Position numbers and translations under genes: made by a program. This document shows positions 6,236 through 8,967 of a stretch of DNA of 8,967 nt, in pieces (the stretch's first letter is position 1; each line of letters begins with the position of its first letter). The DNA lies in assembly GCA_002314565.1 (NCBI GenBank), contig DCGL01000091.1:1-8967 (forward strand). Reading direction: 5' to 3'. This DNA is from Clostridiales bacterium UBA1779. Lineage in GTDB: Bacteria; Bacillota; Clostridia; Oscillospirales; CAG-272. The notes below the pieces were generated by a model. That model made no database searches and had not been told where the DNA came from. It saw nothing but the letters and a program-made list of their open reading frames with translations.

Positions 6236-8602
6236 TTATTCATTTGAAGCGGTGTCGCGGGCAGTTATGCTGCCGGTGCCGAGAGACGCGAGGAAGGCAA
6301 CGGTGCAGGTTGCAGCGAGAATTATCAGCGGATAGATGATAAAGATGCTGATTCCGTCAACGGTGAATCTGACACCGGACGCTCCCATCATGGCGAAGAC
6401 CGGGGTAATGCAGAGCTTTGTCAGCGGCAGTGACAGAACTGCCGCAAGAATGGCTGATACCGCACTTACGAAAATGAAGCGGAGGCTGTGCCATAATATG
6501 ATTCTGCCGTTTCTGAAACCGACTGCCTTGAGGATTGCAATCTGGCTCTTTTCATTTGAAATAAAGGCTTTTTCCATAAGCAGAGTGACCAGAATAATGA
6601 CGGCAAAGGTTATCATCAGCAGCAGATCTCTGACTGACGAAAGCGGTTCGATAACTGAACCTATCTGAGATCCTATCAATTCTGCGGCCGAATACACGTC
6701 TTCCGTATCCCAGTGCTCGCGAAGCTGCTTTTTTCTTGCCTCAACCGTCTCCCCGTCAGGATTGTCCGTGAAATCCATACCGGCGGCAAGACAGCCGTAA
6801 CACGGCTCGTTAAGCACAGCCGTCTCATCTTCATGGAATCTCAGACAGTTTCCGAGATTTATGAGAATGTCAAAGGTTCCGCTGATGATATAATTTTTGT
6901 CTCCGCTTGAAAAATGCACTGTGATTGTATCGCCGATGTCAGCTCCAATTTCCTTTGCCTTAACTTCGGTGATGGCAACCTCCCCTGCGTTCTGCGGGGC
7001 AGTGCCGCGCCTGTATTGATAATCCGAGACCTTGCATCCCAACCCGTATAAGAAATATGAATTTTGCCTGACTCCATCATATGAGTACGGAAAAGAAAAC
7101 ATAATGTCACACGTCACCTTTGCCGGAAATCCGAGAGTGTCAAGCTCCTTCTGCGTATCATCAATATAAGTTTTGAAATTGTTTCCGGAGACGATAAGCT
7201 CGTCAAGTCCGTTTTCCCCGAAATATCCGCTGTAAATGTCGTGTTCAGCCGTAATCAGATTAATGATTCCGTCACCGTCAAGAGTATCGCAGGTTATCAC
7301 CAGCACCAGAACGATAAGCGTGCACAGTGAGAAGGAGATCAACACTGTAAGAAAGCGTTTCGGACTGCTGAAAATATCATTCAGCGCCAGGAAGGAGGCC
7401 GAATCCCGGCAGCTTTTGCCAAGATGCATAAGGGATTTCTTTTTGAATCTTTCTCCTGTCTGACCGTTTCTGATGGCGTCAATCGGAGTTGCTTTCTTGA
7501 CCTTTGCTGTTCCCGACCAGGCAAATACGACAATCATGACTGCGACAAGACAGGCGGATATCAGCGAGAGCAGTACGGGATTTTCAGATTCAAGAACCAT
7601 ATTTTTCGTTGCCGAGCTGAGCATCAGCTCTGTCATCGGGAAGCTGATGAAAAAGCCGGCAAAACAGCCGAGAATTGCTATCCCGGCATATTTGATTAAA
7701 TAAATCAGGCGGATTCGGCGGTCCGGAATTCCGATTGCCTTCATAACGCCGATTTCGTGATACTCCTCACTTACAGTAAGCCCGATTGAAAAGCGAAGAA
7801 TAATGAAGGAAACGGCCATAAGACAGACGCTGGCGATGAGAACGACCAAAGCAATCAGAATGTCCATAATAAAGCACATTTCAAGCGTTGACCGGGTCAC
7901 AGTCGTCATATTCGGAAGCTTTTCTATTATTCTTGCCTGAACCTCCCGGGAATCATCGGTTTCGATAAAAACGCAGTATCCGGGTTTGTCTGCAATCTCA
8001 CCGTCGTTCAGAATCATCTCCATATCCCTCTGATTGAGCAGGAAACGGTCGATCCCCATAAACGGTGAGCCGAAAACCACGTCTTTGAACCAGCCGTCAA
8101 CTCTGAATTCGTAGGATTTCCCGGCAAGCTTTACCGTTACCGTACTTCCTTCCTCAAGTCCCCATTCTTCATACAGAGAATAGGCAAGCTTGATTCCTCC
8201 TTCGTCGGGGGCCGATACCTCTTTGTTTTCATTATTGAACAGCTTGATTTTACACATCGAAAGCGACTGGATTTCACTTGCTATTGACGAGAATTTCTCA
8301 TCCCCGTTTTCGGTTTCAACTCCGCTGACCATATAAGTCTTTTCGATTTTGCAGCTCTTGATTTCCGGAATTTCATCAAGCGTCTGTTTCAATTCATCCT
8401 CCGTAACGTCTCCTCCGAGCGACAGAGCTACCATATCACTGAAGCCGGAAACATCCATGAAATGTTCGACTCCGTTTAACACCGTCAGGGTGTTGTTGAT
8501 TCCGGCTGCCGTAAATACCGTTACCAGTATCACAAAAAGCAGCAGTATCAGGTTCATACCTTTCTTTCGCTTAAGGTCTTTTTTCAGAATTCTCAGTATC
8601 AT
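6236..8602 (-). CDS. FtsX/MacB-like ABC transporter permease with two extracellular domains
   Basis: A 788-residue membrane protein and partner of the ATPase downstream. It reads as two fused FtsX-type halves. Half one: TM1 (about 18-38), an external MacB-PCD-like domain (about 39-240), then TM2-4 (about 246-270, 298-322, 343-362). Half two: TM5 (about 418-437), a second external domain (about 438-655), then TM6-8 (about 657-676, 704-727, 750-773). Each half has the conserved cytoplasmic coupling segment after its second helix: EIGVMKAIG (283-291) and QIAILKAVG (687-695). This 8-helix, two-ectodomain layout fits mechanotransmission-type export or extraction systems rather than importers. It differs from 10-helix BceB permeases, which have one large loop. 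The start has AAAGGA 9 bases upstream. A histidine kinase gene ends 186 bases upstream, suggesting signal-controlled expression. Substrate unknown; peptide, antibiotic or lipid export is possible. Confidence 0.9.
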   Translation of the reverse strand: MILRILKKDLKRKKGMNLILLLFVILVTVFTAAGINNTLTVLNGVEHFMDVSGFSDMVALSLGGDVTEDELKQTLDEIPEIKSCKIEKTYMVSGVETENGDEKFSSIASEIQSLSMCKIKLFNNENKEVSAPDEGGIKLAYSLYEEWGLEEGSTVTVKLAGKSYEFRVDGWFKDVVFGSPFMGIDRFLLNQRDMEMILNDGEIADKPGYCVFIETDDSREVQARIIEKLPNMTTVTRSTLEMCFIMDILIALVVLIASVCLMAVSFIILRFSIGLTVSEEYHEIGVMKAIGIPDRRIRLIYLIKYAGIAILGCFAGFFISFPMTELMLSSATKNMVLESENPVLLSLISACLVAVMIVVFAWSGTAKVKKATPIDAIRNGQTGERFKKKSLMHLGKSCRDSASFLALNDIFSSPKRFLTVLISFSLCTLIVLVLVITCDTLDGDGIINLITAEHDIYSGYFGENGLDELIVSGNNFKTYIDDTQKELDTLGFPAKVTCDIMFSFPYSYDGVRQNSYFLYGLGCKVSDYQYRRGTAPQNAGEVAITEVKAKEIGADIGDTITVHFSSGDKNYIISGTFDILINLGNCLRFHEDETAVLNEPCYGCLAAGMDFTDNPDGETVEARKKQLREHWDTEDVYSAAELIGSQIGSVIEPLSSVRDLLLMITFAVIILVTLLMEKAFISNEKSQIAILKAVGFRNGRIILWHSLRFIFVSAVSAILAAVLSLPLTKLCITPVFAMMGASGVRFTVDGISIFIIYPLIILAATCTVAFLASLGTGSITARDTASNE

Positions 8603-8641
8603 TTTGTCTTTTCCTTTCCCGTTTTTTCATCTTACGGGCAT

Positions 8642-8674
8642 ATTATACCTTGTCAATTGTTAAATAATCGTCAA
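8642..8674 (-). promoter_or_regulatory. Candidate regulated promoter of the ABC transporter operon, with TTGAC direct repeats
   Basis: On the minus strand a perfect TATAAT -10 box (8642-8647) lies about 40 bases before the permease ATG. The best -35 match, TTGACG (8669-8674), is 21 bases away instead of about 17. A second TTGACA (8651-8656) lies 18 bases from the first, inside the spacer, giving a direct repeat. Upstream sequence is A/T-rich (about 8682-8702). A perfect -10 with a misplaced -35 and repeated half-sites is the pattern of an activator-dependent promoter, possibly bound by the response regulator partner of the adjacent kinase; that link is inference. Confidence 0.5.
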
Positions 8675-8740
8675 ATCCCCAAAAATTTATATTTATTTTT
8701 TGAAACACGTGGCGCTTGCATTGTTTTGGTGAAATTAATT

Positions 8741-8777
8741 AAAAAAACAATGCCGCCCGGCAAGAGAGCGGCATTGT
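8741..8777 (-). terminator. Intrinsic terminator of the histidine kinase gene
   Basis: A 10-bp perfect stem (8747-8756 with 8768-8777, arm ACAATGCCGC) with an 11-base loop is followed on the minus strand by seven Ts (complement of 8741-8747). It begins 11 bases after the kinase stop codon. It separates the kinase transcript from the ABC operon, which therefore needs its own promoter. Confidence 0.92.
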
Positions 8778-8788
8778 ATTCAGTGATA

Positions 8789-8967
8789 TTATGCTTTTGG
8801 GGTTACAATTCCGACACGGAAGCGGTCGCCGCGGATTTCGGCGAAAACGTCGCCGTCCATACGGCGCATAAGCTGACGGCAGATGAAAAGACCGAGACCG
8901 TTGCCTTTCTTCTTCTGAGCATTCGTTCCGCGCCAGAAGGAGTCAAGTTTGAAACAAAATAACCACT
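8789..8967 (-). CDS. Sensor histidine kinase, C-terminal end (partial)
   Basis: Only the last 58 codons are inside the window; the gene continues past base 8967. The reading frame ends at TAA (8789-8791) and encodes an HATPase_c C-terminus: an F-box-like segment LDSFWRGT, then the G2 box GNGLGLFI, ICRQLMRRMDGD, and a beta-strand end RFRVGIVTPKA. This is the ATP-lid and final portion of the catalytic domain of a two-component sensor kinase, which would phosphorylate a response regulator. The regulator gene is not visible and would be expected upstream, beyond the right edge. The kinase is closed by an intrinsic terminator and followed by an FtsX-type ABC operon on the same strand, a common pairing in Firmicutes for sensing and exporting antimicrobial peptides or other envelope stressors. 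The kinase class is clear; its signal is not. Confidence 0.9.
   Translation of the reverse strand, partial: WLFCFKLDSFWRGTNAQKKKGNGLGLFICRQLMRRMDGDVFAEIRGDRFRVGIVTPKA

Noticed and set aside
6236..8602. BceB-type bacitracin permease
   Set aside because: The protein has two large external domains and about eight helices in two FtsX-like halves, not ten helices with one large loop; gene order (permease before ATPase) also differs.
8657..8962. Plus-strand frame of about 100 codons across the right edge
   Set aside because: It runs antisense to the histidine kinase end and through its terminator; the minus-strand frame has clear HATPase motifs.

Overview
The window looks like a piece of a chromosome from an uncultured anaerobic Firmicute, probably a clostridial gut bacterium (Oscillospiraceae or a relative). 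This rests on Gram-positive style lipoproteins with threonine/glutamate-rich linkers, strong AGGAGG-type ribosome binding sites, an intrinsic terminator, and the character of the protein families. It is an inference; no rRNA or marker gene is present. All six genes lie on the minus strand, so transcription runs from right to left.

Right part (about 5377-8967): the last 58 codons of a sensor histidine kinase end at 8789 and are followed by a textbook intrinsic terminator. A separate promoter with a perfect TATAAT but a badly placed -35 box then precedes a two-gene ABC transporter operon. This has a 788-residue FtsX/MacB-type permease with two large extracellular domains, then 31 bases later its ATPase. 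The layout suggests a signal-controlled export or envelope-stress transporter. The operon ends in a 64-bp perfect palindrome with a T-run that can serve as its terminator.

Middle (4395-5335): a promoter with 17-bp spacing drives a sugar phosphate isomerase/epimerase-like TIM-barrel protein. Left part (36-4265): two surface lipoproteins. One resembles glycoside hydrolases of the GHL6/GH42 type, with a trimerisation-like domain. The other is an NlpC/P60 peptidase lipoprotein with a second, apparently dead NlpC/P60-like module. No clear terminator separates the isomerase from the first lipoprotein, and no promoter is visible before the second, so these three may be partly co-transcribed and serve carbohydrate and envelope metabolism.

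The most unusual signal is a family of intergenic palindromes built on the 20-mer CCGGGGGACGTAAGTGGTGG. Five exact copies occur at two loci (2095-2148 and 5345-5443), in inverted pairs. One arm of the second locus also forms a perfect 31-bp tandem duplication. A diverged relative sharing CGTCCCCCGG lies at the left window edge. These look like REP-type or otherwise mobilised palindromes sitting at gene ends.
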